DNA from: Devosia rhizoryzae
GTDB taxonomy: Bacteria; Pseudomonadota; Alphaproteobacteria; Rhizobiales; Devosiaceae
DNA: 64,000 bases
Reading direction: 5' to 3'
Assembly (NCBI RefSeq): GCF_016698665.1
Contig: NZ_CP068046.1
Coordinates: 2,790,001-2,854,000 of the forward strand
The notes beneath the pieces were generated by a model. The model was not told where the DNA came from and ran no database searches. It was given only the letters and a program-made list of their open reading frames with translations. A program made the position numbers and the translations under genes. Positions within the stretch are counted from its first letter, which is position 1; every line of letters begins with the position of its first letter. Shown piece after piece: positions 32,824 to 41,841 of the stretch.

Positions 32824-33411
32824 ATGCTGAAAAACCTGCGCATCGTTCTTTGGACCCTGGTTGCCGTCGCGGCCATCGGCGCCACCGGGCTTTATGCTTA
32901 CACAACCATGATGCGGCCCGCCCAGGCGGCGAGCCTCGGCGATGGCGACTACCAGCTGCGCACCGCCGCGGGCGAACCCTTCACCCGCGCAAGCCTTAAC
33001 GGCAGCCCGTCCATGGTGTTTTTCGGCTTCACCCATTGCCCCGAAGTCTGCCCGACCTCGCTGGCCGAAATGACCGCCTGGTACGAGACGCTCGGCGATG
33101 AAGCCAAGGACCTCAAGGCCTACTTCATCACTGTCGATCCCGAACGCGACACCGAGGCGGTCGTCGGCGACTATGTCGCCTGGACCAACCACGTCACCGG
33201 CGTCACCGGTGATGTGGCGGAGATCGAAAAAGCCACCAAGGCCTGGGCGGTTTATGCCGAAAAGGTGCCGCTCGAAGGCGGCGACTACACCATGGACCAC
33301 ACGGCCTCGGTGTTTCTGCTCAATGACCAGGGCGAGTTCGAAGGCACGATCGCCTATCGCGAGGACAGCGCGACGGCCGTGGCCAAGCTGAAAAAGCTGA
33401 TCGAGGGGTAA
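32824..33411 (+). CDS. SCO1/SenC/PrrC family copper assembly protein
   Basis: 195 residues from the ATG at 32824, one base after the PCuAC stop. A single N-terminal membrane anchor (IVLWTLVAVAAIGATGLYAY) precedes a thioredoxin-like periplasmic domain. The copper-binding cysteines are in FFGFTHCPEVCPTSLAEM (CxxxC) and the histidine ligand in YTMDHTASVFL. It metallates CuA or reduces the disulfide of the target subunit of cytochrome oxidase. The gene order with PCuAC supports this. Confidence 0.93.
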   Translation: MLKNLRIVLWTLVAVAAIGATGLYAYTTMMRPAQAASLGDGDYQLRTAAGEPFTRASLNGSPSMVFFGFTHCPEVCPTSLAEMTAWYETLGDEAKDLKAYFITVDPERDTEAVVGDYVAWTNHVTGVTGDVAEIEKATKAWAVYAEKVPLEGGDYTMDHTASVFLLNDQGEFEGTIAYREDSATAVAKLKKLIEG

Positions 33412-33640
33412 CCCTCTTCCCTTCTCCCCTTGCGGGAGAAGGTGGCTCGCGCAGCGAGACGGATGAGGGGTGCCAGGTCATCCGCGCACTCGGTGCGGAG
33501 GGTATTATCCCGCCCCTTATCCGCCCTTCGGGCACCTTCTCCCGCGAGGGGAGAAGGCGATGAACATGGGCTTTCGAGACTCAGAAGCCATCCCACGCAC
33601 CCCCTTCCCTTCTCCCGCAAGGGGAGAAGGGGATGAACTG
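33412..33640. repeat. Cluster of CTTCTCCC-type palindromic repeats
   Basis: Three related hairpins occur: CTTCTCCCCTTGCGGGAGAAG (about 33421-33441) followed by a GGATGAGGGGT end, an inverted unit ending CACCTTCTCCC-GCGAGGGGAGAAGG near 33555, and CCTTCTCCCGCAAGGGGAGAAGG near 33608-33630. The first two face each other as an inverted pair. This short family is different from types 1 and 2 in this window. No gene was recognised in these 244 bases. Confidence 0.75.
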
Positions 33641-33655
33641 CGGCGTTCGGGCCTG

Positions 33656-34909
33656 TTACTGCCCCATAAACCGCTCCATCCGGAACGGCTTGATGTCGAT
33701 CGCCGTCGCCTCACCCGTCATCTGTTGGGCCAGCAATTCCCCCGTCGCTGGCCCCAGCGTGAAGCCATGATGGGCGTGGCCGATCCCCACAAACAAGCCA
33801 GCGTGCTTGGGCGCCTTGCCGATGATCGGCATCATGTCGGGCGTGCAGGGCCGCGCGCCCTTCCAAGGCTGCGGATCGAGCCGCTCGCCGAGCGGAAACA
33901 GTTCCCGCGCCGCCTTTTCCGCCTTGCCGAGCTGGATCGGCGTCGGCGCCGCATCGCGCATGGCAAACTCGGCGCCCGTGGTGATGCGGATGCCCCGTGC
34001 CATCGGCGCCATCGCATAGCCCACTTCCGGATCGAGCAGCAGGTGCTTGAGCTCCACGCCTTCCGGCGCCGAATAATGCATGTGGTAGCCGCGCTTGACG
34101 AAAAGCGGCAGGCGATAGCCGAGCGGCTCCAGCACATCCGGCGCCCAGGGCCCCAGCGCAATCACCGCTTGTTTCGCACGAAGCTCGCGACCGTCCACCC
34201 GCGTCGACCAGCCGTCGGTTTCGGGCTTGAGCCCATCGGCGGCGCCGCGCACGAAAGTCCCGCCCAGCGTCTCGAACAACCGGAAATAAAGTCCCACCAG
34301 CGCCCCGGGGTCGCGCACCGTCCATGGATCGGTCCAGTGGATGGCGCCCGCCAACCCACCGATCAGGCCCGGTTCGGCTGCCTTGAGCGCCGCCCAATCG
34401 AGCACTTTGTAGCTAATGCCAAAGCGCTCGTGATCCTGGCGCGCTTTCTTTTCCTCGCCCGCAAGCTTGTCGGGACTGCGGAAAGCCAGGTGCCAGCCAT
34501 AGCGGGAGATCAGCGCCTCGGCCTCCGGACCGACCGCCATGATCAGGTCAGAATGGGTGATGATGGAGCGCCCGATCAGCGGGGCATAGCTTTCCACCAC
34601 GCGGCGATAATGCTCCGGTGAGCTTTCCCACCAATAGCGCAATAGCGGCGGCGCGAGTTTGGGCAGCGCCAGCGGTTCGTAGCGGGCCGCGGTGGACAGA
34701 TGAAGGCCTACCTGCATCAGCGTATGGAGATCGCGCGGGAAGGCATGCGGCCGGACGCCTTCGCGCTGGATGATGCCGGCATTGCCGAAACTGGTTTCCC
34801 GGCCGGGCTCGCTCTTGTCCACCAGCGTCACGCTGCGACCGCGCCGCAAAAGGTGAATGCCGGTGGCAATGCCAACGATTCCGGCCCCGAGAATAACTAC
34901 ATCGTCCAT
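33656..34909 (-). CDS. DadA-like FAD-dependent D-amino acid dehydrogenase/oxidase
   Basis: 417 residues from the ATG at 34909. FAD motif VVILGAGIVGIATGIHLLRRG, then SVTLVDKSEPGRETSFGNAGII, typical of DadA proteins. The end of the protein has PCTPDMMPIIGKAPKHAGLFVGIGHAHHGFTLGPATGELLAQ. DadA oxidises D-amino acids to keto acids and feeds electrons to quinone. The true substrate may be another amine, as this family is wide. No racemase (dadX) gene is adjacent. Confidence 0.85.
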   Translation of the reverse strand: MDDVVILGAGIVGIATGIHLLRRGRSVTLVDKSEPGRETSFGNAGIIQREGVRPHAFPRDLHTLMQVGLHLSTAARYEPLALPKLAPPLLRYWWESSPEHYRRVVESYAPLIGRSIITHSDLIMAVGPEAEALISRYGWHLAFRSPDKLAGEEKKARQDHERFGISYKVLDWAALKAAEPGLIGGLAGAIHWTDPWTVRDPGALVGLYFRLFETLGGTFVRGAADGLKPETDGWSTRVDGRELRAKQAVIALGPWAPDVLEPLGYRLPLFVKRGYHMHYSAPEGVELKHLLLDPEVGYAMAPMARGIRITTGAEFAMRDAAPTPIQLGKAEKAARELFPLGERLDPQPWKGARPCTPDMMPIIGKAPKHAGLFVGIGHAHHGFTLGPATGELLAQQMTGEATAIDIKPFRMERFMGQ

Positions 34910-35096
34910 AAACGCCGCCTTTTTCTGGAAAGCTAATGCACATCGACGGCCTACGCCACTGCTTGCGACAGCATCATCGCGTGCAATTGGTGCATGGGCG
35001 TTAACCACCCCTTTTCCGTAGCGGCACGTGTGTTGGACCCGCGGCTAAATGCCCTGCGTTGGCCAGCCACGGATAAACCAAGAGGAGGCATGTGCC

Positions 35097-37487
35097 ATGC
35101 GCACACCAAGCCAAATTTCTGCGGTTGCCCTTGCTGCCGCACTCATCACAGTTCCCCAGGCCGCCCAGGCCCAGCTTAGCCTGGGCGTTGATCTCGGCGG
35201 CGGCTCCGGCGGCGGCCTTGGCGTGGGCGTCGATCTGGGCATCGGCGACACCAATGTCGGCGTCGACGCCAATGTCGGCGGCTCCAGCCTGGTCGATGCC
35301 GGTGCCAATGTCAGCACCGGTGGCGCGACGGTGGATGCTGGCACGACCGTGGGCGGCAACAGCCTCGTGGACGCCAATGTCGGTGTCGGCACCTCCAGCT
35401 CCAGCAGCAGTTCGAACACCAATCCGGGCAACGGAAACCTCCTCGATGTCGATCTGGGCGTGGGCCGCAGCAACAACCGGTCGATCGACCTTGATGCCGA
35501 CCTGCTCAACGACGCCGTTGAAGCCAACGTCGCCGTGGGGGCGCCGCGCAGCAATGGCGGTGGTGGCACCGCAGACCCTGCACCCGCTCCCGCACCAAGA
35601 TCCAGCGAGCCACTGGTCGGCCTGCGCATCTCCGCGCTTGCGGAAGCCGGGCGCCTCGATGCCCTCAACGACTTCGTCGCTTCGCCAAACCTCGCCGGGA
35701 TCGACCTTGATGCGGTGATCGACGATCGCGCCGTCAGCATCGTCAACACGGCCGAGCTTTTCGGCGAAGACAGCCTCGCCGAAGTCGATGCCCTGATCGA
35801 CCTGGGCAGCGCCGGGCGCGAGGAACTGCTCGCCGCCATCGACGCCAGCGTTGAACTTGGCAGCATTCTTGATCGTGAAGGCGTCGATCGTGACAATGTG
35901 GTCGCCCTTTATATCGGCACCGGCGGCGATGCCGAAATCGTCGTGGTCGATGCCGCGATCGATCTTGCCGACCAGGGCCCGTCGGGCGGAAACCTCATCG
36001 ACACGGACCTGGCCGATCTCGACATCGATCTATTGACCGATGAGGAACTGGCCGAGATCGACCTCGCCCTCCTGCCCAACGAAGAGCAGCGCCTCGATGC
36101 CGTCGTTCGCCTGCTCGGCAACAACAGTGGCGCTCCAAGCGGCGGCACGATCGGCCGTGTCGATATCATCAACCTCGATGCCCTGCTGGGCGACGACTCG
36201 CTGGCCGAGGTCGATCTGCTGCTCAACGATGGCACCGACGATCTGGTGCTGACCGCCGACCTGCTTGATGCCCTCGATGAGCAGGGGCTCTCCCCGGAGG
36301 CCGTGGTCGCGGTTCGCAATGATGATGACGGCAATGCCCAGCTCTTTGTCGACCTCGGCCTTGGTGATATCGCCTCGGACGCCGACACCCCCGCCGGTGG
36401 CGGTTTGCTGGGCGGGAACCTTGCCGATCTCGACATCGACCTTCTAAGCGACGATGAACTGGCTGAGATCGACCTGGCTCTGCTGCCCGACGAAGACCAA
36501 CGCCTCGATGCTGTCATCCGCATCTTGGGTAATAATCCAGGCACCGGAACGGGCGGCGCTCAGACTGGTCCAATCGAAATCATCGACGTGGATGCCCTGC
36601 TCGGCGATGAGTCGCTGGCTGAACTCGACGCCGTGCTCAACAGCAAGGAAGGCGACGATCTCTTGATCACAGCGGACCTTCTGAACCTGCTGGAAGACCA
36701 GGGCCTTTCTTCCGATGCGGTGATCGGCATCCGCCCCACCGAGAATGGCGGCACGCAGGTCTTCGTCAATGCCGGGCTCGGTGACACGCAGGTTGCCGAT
36801 GTCGACCTCACCCTCGGCGGGGGCACTGGCGGCACCGATGCAGGTGGAAACACCGGTGGCGATACTGGCGGGAACACTGGTGGTAACACCGGCGGGAACA
36901 ACGGTGGCAACACCGGCGGGAATACTGGCGGCAACACTGGTGGAAACACCGGCGGAAACACTGGCGGGAACACCGGCGGGAACACCGGCGGCAACAACGG
37001 TGGCAACGCTGGCGGGAATACCGGCGGCAATACCGGCGGAAACACTGGTGGCAACACCGGCGTAGGCAACGGTGGCACGACCGGCGGCACGGAGACGGGC
37101 AATGCCTCGAGCATCACCGGCAGCACCAACAGGCTGGTCAACGGCAATGGCGCCCTCAACGCGCCCCTTCCTGCCGCGCTGATCGACGTTGATCTCGTTG
37201 TCGCCGATGTCAGCTGCGATGCTGGTCTTGCTTCACTCGGTGCCGGCGAGCCAGTCGCCCCGGAGGACGTCACGGGCGTGCGCACCGTCCAGCTTGTCCG
37301 CATTGAAGGCTGTGTCCAGACGCTCAGCCAGGAACAGGTTGCCGCCTTGCGCGCCGCGGTGGAGGCGACCCCAACGCTCCGCGAGGGCGTCGAAGACGCT
37401 GGCCTTGCCATCGATGATCTGATCGGCGGCAATATTGAGGGCGCCAATCTCACCCTCTACTTCGAGGATGGAGCCGACGCCGCGTGA
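35097..37487 (+). CDS. Large secreted modular repeat protein, family not recognised
   Basis: 796 residues from the ATG at 35097 with AGGAGG eight bases upstream. A signal peptide ends at AAQAQ. Residues about 27-130 are rich in G, D, V, S and N with short VGVD/VDLG repeats. Two full modules follow at about 298-435 and 437-576, each starting DLADLDIDLL and ending FVDLGLGD or FVNAGLGD; a degenerate one covers about 212-295. A (GGN-TGG) linker spans about 577-663. The last 130 residues form a separate domain with a cysteine pair (VSCDAG, IEGCVQ). It is strongly acidic. I infer an extracellular or surface protein, possibly calcium-binding, but I cannot name a family. Confidence 0.8.
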   Translation: MRTPSQISAVALAAALITVPQAAQAQLSLGVDLGGGSGGGLGVGVDLGIGDTNVGVDANVGGSSLVDAGANVSTGGATVDAGTTVGGNSLVDANVGVGTSSSSSSSNTNPGNGNLLDVDLGVGRSNNRSIDLDADLLNDAVEANVAVGAPRSNGGGGTADPAPAPAPRSSEPLVGLRISALAEAGRLDALNDFVASPNLAGIDLDAVIDDRAVSIVNTAELFGEDSLAEVDALIDLGSAGREELLAAIDASVELGSILDREGVDRDNVVALYIGTGGDAEIVVVDAAIDLADQGPSGGNLIDTDLADLDIDLLTDEELAEIDLALLPNEEQRLDAVVRLLGNNSGAPSGGTIGRVDIINLDALLGDDSLAEVDLLLNDGTDDLVLTADLLDALDEQGLSPEAVVAVRNDDDGNAQLFVDLGLGDIASDADTPAGGGLLGGNLADLDIDLLSDDELAEIDLALLPDEDQRLDAVIRILGNNPGTGTGGAQTGPIEIIDVDALLGDESLAELDAVLNSKEGDDLLITADLLNLLEDQGLSSDAVIGIRPTENGGTQVFVNAGLGDTQVADVDLTLGGGTGGTDAGGNTGGDTGGNTGGNTGGNNGGNTGGNTGGNTGGNTGGNTGGNTGGNTGGNNGGNAGGNTGGNTGGNTGGNTGVGNGGTTGGTETGNASSITGSTNRLVNGNGALNAPLPAALIDVDLVVADVSCDAGLASLGAGEPVAPEDVTGVRTVQLVRIEGCVQTLSQEQVAALRAAVEATPTLREGVEDAGLAIDDLIGGNIEGANLTLYFEDGADAA
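36835..37080 (+). repeat. 12-base minisatellite coding for GGN/TGG linker
   Basis: Tandem variants of GGAAACACCGGC encode runs of Gly-Gly-Asn-Thr, with occasional Gly-Gly-Asn-Asn and one Gly-Asp-Thr. About twenty units are present with third-position variation, so it has aged but not lost frame. The multiple-of-three unit keeps the reading frame when copy number changes. Confidence 0.88.
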
Positions 37488-37496
37488 TTTCACGCC

Positions 37497-38438
37497 TTAG
37501 AAAGCCCTGCCGTCGCCTTCGGGCGGCGGCGTTCTTGCGTTGAGCTGCGCCACATAGCCGCCGGCGCTGGCCGGAACTTCCGCGGTTAGCCAATCTCTGA
37601 AGGCCCGCAGCTTCTTGGTTTCGCGCCGGCCTTTCGCCGTAGCGAGGAAATAGCCGCTGAGCCCGGCGACCGGCCGATCAAAGGGCCGGCGCAAGCGTCC
37701 ATCGCTCACCGCATCGGCGCTCATCATGTCGGCCGCCAGCAGCACGCCCTGCCCGGAAATCGCCGCGTCGAATGCCAGCGAAGCATCCGAATAGACGGGA
37801 CCGTTCAACGGCGTTTCGGGAGCAAGGCCCGCGGCGGCAAGCCACAGTGGCCAGTCGAGCATGGACGTGCTGTCGGCAATCACCGGCATTTTGCCAAGAT
37901 CCAGTTCCTCGAAGCGCTCCAGCAGTTCCGGCGCCGCCACGGGCTGAAACTCGCGCCCGCCGATCAGCTTCGTGTCGACCCCCGACCAATCGCCATGGCC
38001 ATAGCGGATGCCGCAGTCGATGTCGGCTCGGGCCAGGTCCAGCATGGTGCCGGTTACCGTGAGCCGCACTTCGATGCCGCTGAGCGCCGTGAACTTGTGC
38101 ACCCGCCAGATCAGCCAGCGCGAGGCGAAGACGCTGCCCATTGTGACATTGATCACGCCATCATCGGCCGCGCTCAATGCCTTGAGCCCATCCGCCAACG
38201 CCGTAAACCCGGATGTCAGTTGCGGCAGCACCTGCTGCAAAGCCGGAAGCGGCCGCAATCCAAGCGGCGTCCGCTCGAAAAGCTCGACGCCCAGCCGCTC
38301 CTCGGCCCGGCGCAGATGCTGGCTGACCGCACCAACCGTCACCCCCAGCTCTTCCGCCGCCGGCGCCAACGCACCCCGCCGCGCTACGATCTCGATCGCG
38401 CGCAGGGCATTGAGCGGAATAGGAAAGGGATTGGCCAT
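37497..38438 (-). CDS. LysR-family regulator, GcvA-like
   Basis: 313 residues. The N-terminal helix-turn-helix reads ALRAIEIVARRGALAPAAEELGVTVGAVSQHLRRAEERLGVELFERTP. The substrate-binding domain contains WLIWRVHKFTALSGIEVRLTVTG and DIDCGIRYGHGDW, both common in GcvA-like regulators of amino acid or beta-lactamase genes. A palindrome overlaps its start codon and no ribosome binding site is seen, so the message may be leaderless and autoregulated. The divergent gene, a 40-residue protein, is a possible target. Confidence 0.85.
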   Translation of the reverse strand: MANPFPIPLNALRAIEIVARRGALAPAAEELGVTVGAVSQHLRRAEERLGVELFERTPLGLRPLPALQQVLPQLTSGFTALADGLKALSAADDGVINVTMGSVFASRWLIWRVHKFTALSGIEVRLTVTGTMLDLARADIDCGIRYGHGDWSGVDTKLIGGREFQPVAAPELLERFEELDLGKMPVIADSTSMLDWPLWLAAAGLAPETPLNGPVYSDASLAFDAAISGQGVLLAADMMSADAVSDGRLRRPFDRPVAGLSGYFLATAKGRRETKKLRAFRDWLTAEVPASAGGYVAQLNARTPPPEGDGRAF

Positions 38439-38452
38439 ATAGATTATCTATA
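38438..38452. promoter_or_regulatory. Palindrome at the start of the lysR gene
   Basis: TATAGAT-T-ATCTATA is a perfect 7+7 inverted repeat. Its first base is the A of the lysR start codon on the minus strand. It contains a T-N11-A element as in LysR-type sites and lies 81 bases before the small gene on the other side. Confidence 0.55.
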
Positions 38453-38532
38453 ATAGAGCGCAGACCTTGTCCATTGTTGAGGCTTTGTCACAGGAGCATG
38501 GTAGCGGTCTCGAAGCACCGGAGACACACAAA

Positions 38533-38655
38533 ATGTCTATCCTGAGCCGGATCATCGCTCGACTTTTCGCCACCAAGCCGCAGGACCCGCAGCCCGATCG
38601 CCTCCCCCTGCGCGATTGGGCCGACCTCCCCGCCTACCACCCGCGCTGCGACTGA
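38533..38655 (+). CDS. Small protein (40 residues) divergent to the LysR gene
   Basis: Reads MSILSRIIARLFATKPQDPQ and then PDRLPLRDWADLPAYHPRCD. GGAGA lies about ten bases before the ATG at 38533; a TTG at 38467 would give 62 residues. The N-terminal half is an amphipathic basic helix, and the C terminus is a DLPAYHP-type tail common in small Hyphomicrobiales proteins near LysR genes. Function unknown. The reading is based on start quality and composition only. Confidence 0.5.
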   Translation: MSILSRIIARLFATKPQDPQPDRLPLRDWADLPAYHPRCD

Positions 38656-38701
38656 TCGTGAGACCTCATGGTCAGCCTGTCGAACCACGAGGTCGGGCAC
38701 G

Positions 38702-39547
38702 CTATTCGCAGATCTGCGCCGTGCAGGTCTGGCCATGACAGCCGAGATCAAGGTGGAGGTGATCGCGGTGATCCGCATTGGCCTCTGGTCCCAGAACCGT
38801 CGTGAACCGGCCGCAGGCCGCGCCATGTGCCTGCCGCAAGAGCCGCCCGGCAAACTGTGACTCTGCGGGCCAGTCGCCCTCGACCGTCACCGTCGATCCA
38901 TCCGCCAGCGTAAAGCCGACAATGTCGAGTGCGTTGGCAAAGCCGTGTTCCGACGTAAATGCCTCGCCGCCGCCCACCCGGTCGCGGCACATCAGCGACG
39001 TGCCGGTCGTGACCGTCTCGATGGGATTGTCGAGCGCCGTGGCATAGCCATCCACCTCGCCGACCCAATCGGCAAAGGCGCCGGCCATCTCACAGTTTGT
39101 GGTCACCGGGCTCGATAGGCCGATCTCGCGCCCATTGACCCGCACCGCCGTCACCGACAGCGGCGACCGCTCCCCGCAAATGCCCTCGGCGATCGGCGGC
39201 AGCATTTCGCCCACCACCACGCCACTCAGCAAAGCCGGACACGCCGTCTGATACACCCGCTCCGGCTCGGGCTCCGAAACCTCCGGCTCCAGCTCAGGCT
39301 TCTCAGGCGCTTCCTCCGGCTCCTCCACCGCATCCGCCTCCTCCGGCCGCGGCCGGGGCAAGGGCGGTGGCTCTTCGGCCGGTGGCGCAACTTCCGGCGG
39401 GCGCGGCGTGGCACGGGGCGCCGGCTTCGGCTGTTCGCGTGGCGCCAATTGCTCCACGAAATCGCCCAGGGGTTTGAGAAAATCCTGCGCCGCGACGGGC
39501 GCGGTGGCAAGAACGAGGGCGGCGATCGGCAGGCAGAGGACGCGCAT
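38702..39547 (-). CDS. Extensin-like C-terminal domain protein (M15-like periplasmic peptidase)
   Basis: 281 residues. A signal peptide ends at APVAAQ. Residues about 35-95 are a Pro/Glu-rich linker. The C-terminal domain has the zinc-site segments TSEHGFANALDIVGF (H and D) and NADHRDHLHLDLGCHG (H), plus six cysteines (TACPALL, EGICGERS, TNCEMAG, LMCRDRV, AACGRF, GCHGQTCTAQICE) that probably form disulfides. Relatives of D-Ala-D-Ala peptidases in this fold act on peptidoglycan. It stands alone between a small gene and lepA. Confidence 0.88.
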   Translation of the reverse strand: MRVLCLPIAALVLATAPVAAQDFLKPLGDFVEQLAPREQPKPAPRATPRPPEVAPPAEEPPPLPRPRPEEADAVEEPEEAPEKPELEPEVSEPEPERVYQTACPALLSGVVVGEMLPPIAEGICGERSPLSVTAVRVNGREIGLSSPVTTNCEMAGAFADWVGEVDGYATALDNPIETVTTGTSLMCRDRVGGGEAFTSEHGFANALDIVGFTLADGSTVTVEGDWPAESQFAGRLLRQAHGAACGRFTTVLGPEANADHRDHLHLDLGCHGQTCTAQICE

Positions 39548-39638
39548 GCCCCTTAACGCGCCAAAACACGGCGTTGTTGCCCGTTAACCCCACGGAAACC
39601 ATCTTTCTCGCACACCGCGCTTCTGCTAGGAGCAGCCC

Positions 39639-41444
39639 ATGACCACGCCCCTCGACCACATCCGCAATTTCTCCATCGTCGCCCATATCGACCATGGCAA
39701 ATCGACCCTCGCCGATCGCCTGATCCAGACCACTGGCGGGCTCGAGGCGCGCGAGATGAAGGAGCAGGTGCTCGATTCGATGGATATCGAGCGCGAGCGC
39801 GGCATCACCATCAAGGCGCAGACCGTGCGCCTCAACTACAAGGCGCAGGATGGGGAAACCTACGTCCTCAACCTCATCGACACGCCCGGACACGTCGACT
39901 TCGCCTATGAGGTGAGCCGCTCCATGGCCGCTGTCGAGGGGTCGCTGCTCGTGGTCGACGCCTCCCAGGGCGTCGAGGCGCAGACGCTCGCCAATGTTTA
40001 CCATGCGCTCGATGCCAATCACGAGATCGTCCCCGTCCTCAACAAGGTCGATCTACCCGCCGCCGATATCCCGCGCGTCAAGGCGCAGATCGAGGACGTC
40101 ATCGGCATCGACGCCTCCGACGCCGTGGAAATCTCCGCCAAGACCGGCCTCAATATCGAGGGCGTGCTCGAAGCCATCGTCACGCGCCTGCCCGCGCCCA
40201 AGGGCAATCCGGATGCCCCGCTCAAGGCGCTCCTTGTCGACAGCTGGTATGACACATATCTGGGCGTCGTCGTTCTCGTCCGCATCATCGATGGCACCAT
40301 GCGCAAGGGCCAGCGCATCCGCATGATGGCTTCGGGCGCCGTCTACGAGCTCGATCGCGTCGCCGTGCAGACGCCAAAGCTCATCGAGGTCCAGGCGCTC
40401 ACCCCCGGCGAGCTCGGCGTCTTTACCGCATCGATCAAGGAAGTCGCCGATACCAATGTCGGCGATACCATCACCGATGACCGCAAACCCACCGCCGAAG
40501 CCCTGCCCGGCTTCCGCCCGGCGCAGCCGGTGGTGTTCTGCGGCCTCTTTCCGGTCGATGCCTCCGATTTCGACGAGCTGCGCGCCGCCATGGGCAAGCT
40601 CCGCCTCAACGACGCGAGCTTTTCCTTCGAAATGGAAACCTCGGCCGCGCTCGGTTTTGGCTTCCGCTGCGGCTTTTTAGGCCTGCTGCATCTCGAAATC
40701 ATCCAGGAGCGCTTGAGCCGCGAGTTCGATCTCGATCTCATCGCCACCGCCCCTTCGGTGGTCTACGAGGTCGCGCTCACCGATGGCGAAACCATTGCCC
40801 TCCACAATCCGGCCGATCTGCCGGACGTGATGAAGATCGAGGAAATTCGCGAGCCCTGGATCAAGGCGACCATTCTCACCCCCGACGAATATCTGGGCGC
40901 CATCCTAAAGCTTTGCCAGGATCGCCGCGGCATCCAGAACAACCTCTCCTATGTCGGCTCGCGCGCCATGGTGGAATACGATCTGCCGCTCAATGAAGTC
41001 GTGTTCGATTTCTATGACCGGCTGAAGTCCATTTCCAAGGGCTATGCGAGCTTCGACTATAAGCTCGATACCCATCGCGTGGGCGATCTGGTGAAACTCA
41101 CCGTCCTCGTCAATGCCGAACCCGTGGATGCCCTCGCCATGCTGGTGCACCGCACGGTGGCAGAATCGCGCGGCCGCCAGATGTGCGAAAAGCTCAAGGA
41201 GCTGATCCCGCCCCATCTTTTCGTCATCCCGATCCAGGCCGCCATCGGCGGCAAGATCATCGCCCGCGAAACCGTCCGCGCCATGCGCAAGGACGTGACG
41301 GCCAAGTGCTATGGTGGCGACGCCACCCGTAAACGAAAGCTCTTGGACAAGCAGAAAAAGGGCAAGGCCAAGATGCGGCAGTATGGGAACGTCAATATCC
41401 CGCAGGAGGCGTTTATTAAGGCGCTGAAGATGGGTGACGATTAA
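39639..41444 (+). CDS. lepA: Elongation factor 4 (LepA)
   Basis: 601 residues. GTPase motifs: G1 [15 protein letters not shown]3 [16 protein letters not shown]4 LNKVDLP. The LepA-specific C-terminal domain has [42 protein letters not shown] and ends with [13 protein letters not shown]. It back-translocates or remodels stalled ribosomes and is conserved in nearly all bacteria. Full length with no defect. Confidence 0.98.
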   Translation: MTTPLDHIRNFSIVAHIDHGKSTLADRLIQTTGGLEAREMKEQVLDSMDIERERGITIKAQTVRLNYKAQDGETYVLNLIDTPGHVDFAYEVSRSMAAVEGSLLVVDASQGVEAQTLANVYHALDANHEIVPVLNKVDLPAADIPRVKAQIEDVIGIDASDAVEISAKTGLNIEGVLEAIVTRLPAPKGNPDAPLKALLVDSWYDTYLGVVVLVRIIDGTMRKGQRIRMMASGAVYELDRVAVQTPKLIEVQALTPGELGVFTASIKEVADTNVGDTITDDRKPTAEALPGFRPAQPVVFCGLFPVDASDFDELRAAMGKLRLNDASFSFEMETSAALGFGFRCGFLGLLHLEIIQERLSREFDLDLIATAPSVVYEVALTDGETIALHNPADLPDVMKIEEIREPWIKATILTPDEYLGAILKLCQDRRGIQNNLSYVGSRAMVEYDLPLNEVVFDFYDRLKSISKGYASFDYKLDTHRVGDLVKLTVLVNAEPVDALAMLVHRTVAESRGRQMCEKLKELIPPHLFVIPIQAAIGGKIIARETVRAMRKDVTAKCYGGDATRKRKLLDKQKKGKAKMRQYGNVNIPQEAFIKALKMGDD

Positions 41445-41560
41445 GCGGTTGGCGCTTGCGCCAAGCCGAGGCGCCAGTGGCGCCTTGGCAGCTTAGTCGC
41501 CGGGTCGCTGCCAGAGGCAGCGGGCACCCGGACTGGGCCCAGCACACGATGCCTCTCTCA

Positions 41561-41608
41561 CCTCGCCCCTTCGGGGAGAGGTCGGCGCGCAGCGCCGGGT
41601 GAGGGGCC
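41561..41608 (+). repeat. RIME-like repeat, solo copy
   Basis: Begins CCTCGCCCCTTCGGGGAGAG and ends GGGTGAGGGGCCT. It is almost the same as the left flank of the DUF559 gene at 15109-15156. It lies in the lepA-to-restriction gene gap, next to a type 2 repeat. Two short hairpins (TTGGCGC-TT-GCGCCAA at 41449-41464 and AGGCGCC-AGT-GGCGCCT at 41469-41485) precede it. Confidence 0.8.
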
Positions 41609-41664
41609 TTCCCACCGCGCGTCACCCTCGGGCGTGATCCGAAGGCTCCGCACTTCAAGAACAG

Positions 41665-41779
41665 ACCCCCACCCAGCCTCCCCCTCAAGAAGGGGGAGGA
41701 GCCCCATCGTGGCAGACCCAGCCGCCGCACCCATCAGCCAGTTTCCTCCCCCGCCTTCCGGGGGAGATTAGGTGGGGGT
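41665..41779. repeat. Palindromic intergenic repeat, type 2
   Basis: ACCCCCACCCAGCCTCCCCC, a hairpin partner GGGGGAGGAG, a spacer of about 40 bases, then TCCTCCCCCGCCTTCCGGGG and GAGATTAGGTGGGGGT. Same architecture as the copies at 17855, 52860 and 60869. It stands between lepA and the restriction-modification gene. Confidence 0.85.
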
Positions 41780-41841
41780 GTTCGGTCAGACACAATTGTT
41801 GCTTTCTTTAGTGCCCACGCTAGTTTGTGACAGGGGGACAC

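Noticed and set aside
33412..33640. Repeats after the SCO gene considered as a CRISPR array
   Set aside because: The repeats are palindromic, in both orientations and irregularly spaced; no cas gene is in the window.
36835..37080. Tandem repeats that could suggest a CRISPR array
   Set aside because: Units are 12 bases with no spacers and stay in frame inside a secreted protein gene.
41561..41779. Repeat-flanked restriction-modification gene considered as a mobile island
   Set aside because: No integrase, transposase, attachment site duplication or tRNA target is visible. Repeats of the same families are also found beside ordinary genes, so they do not mark an island.
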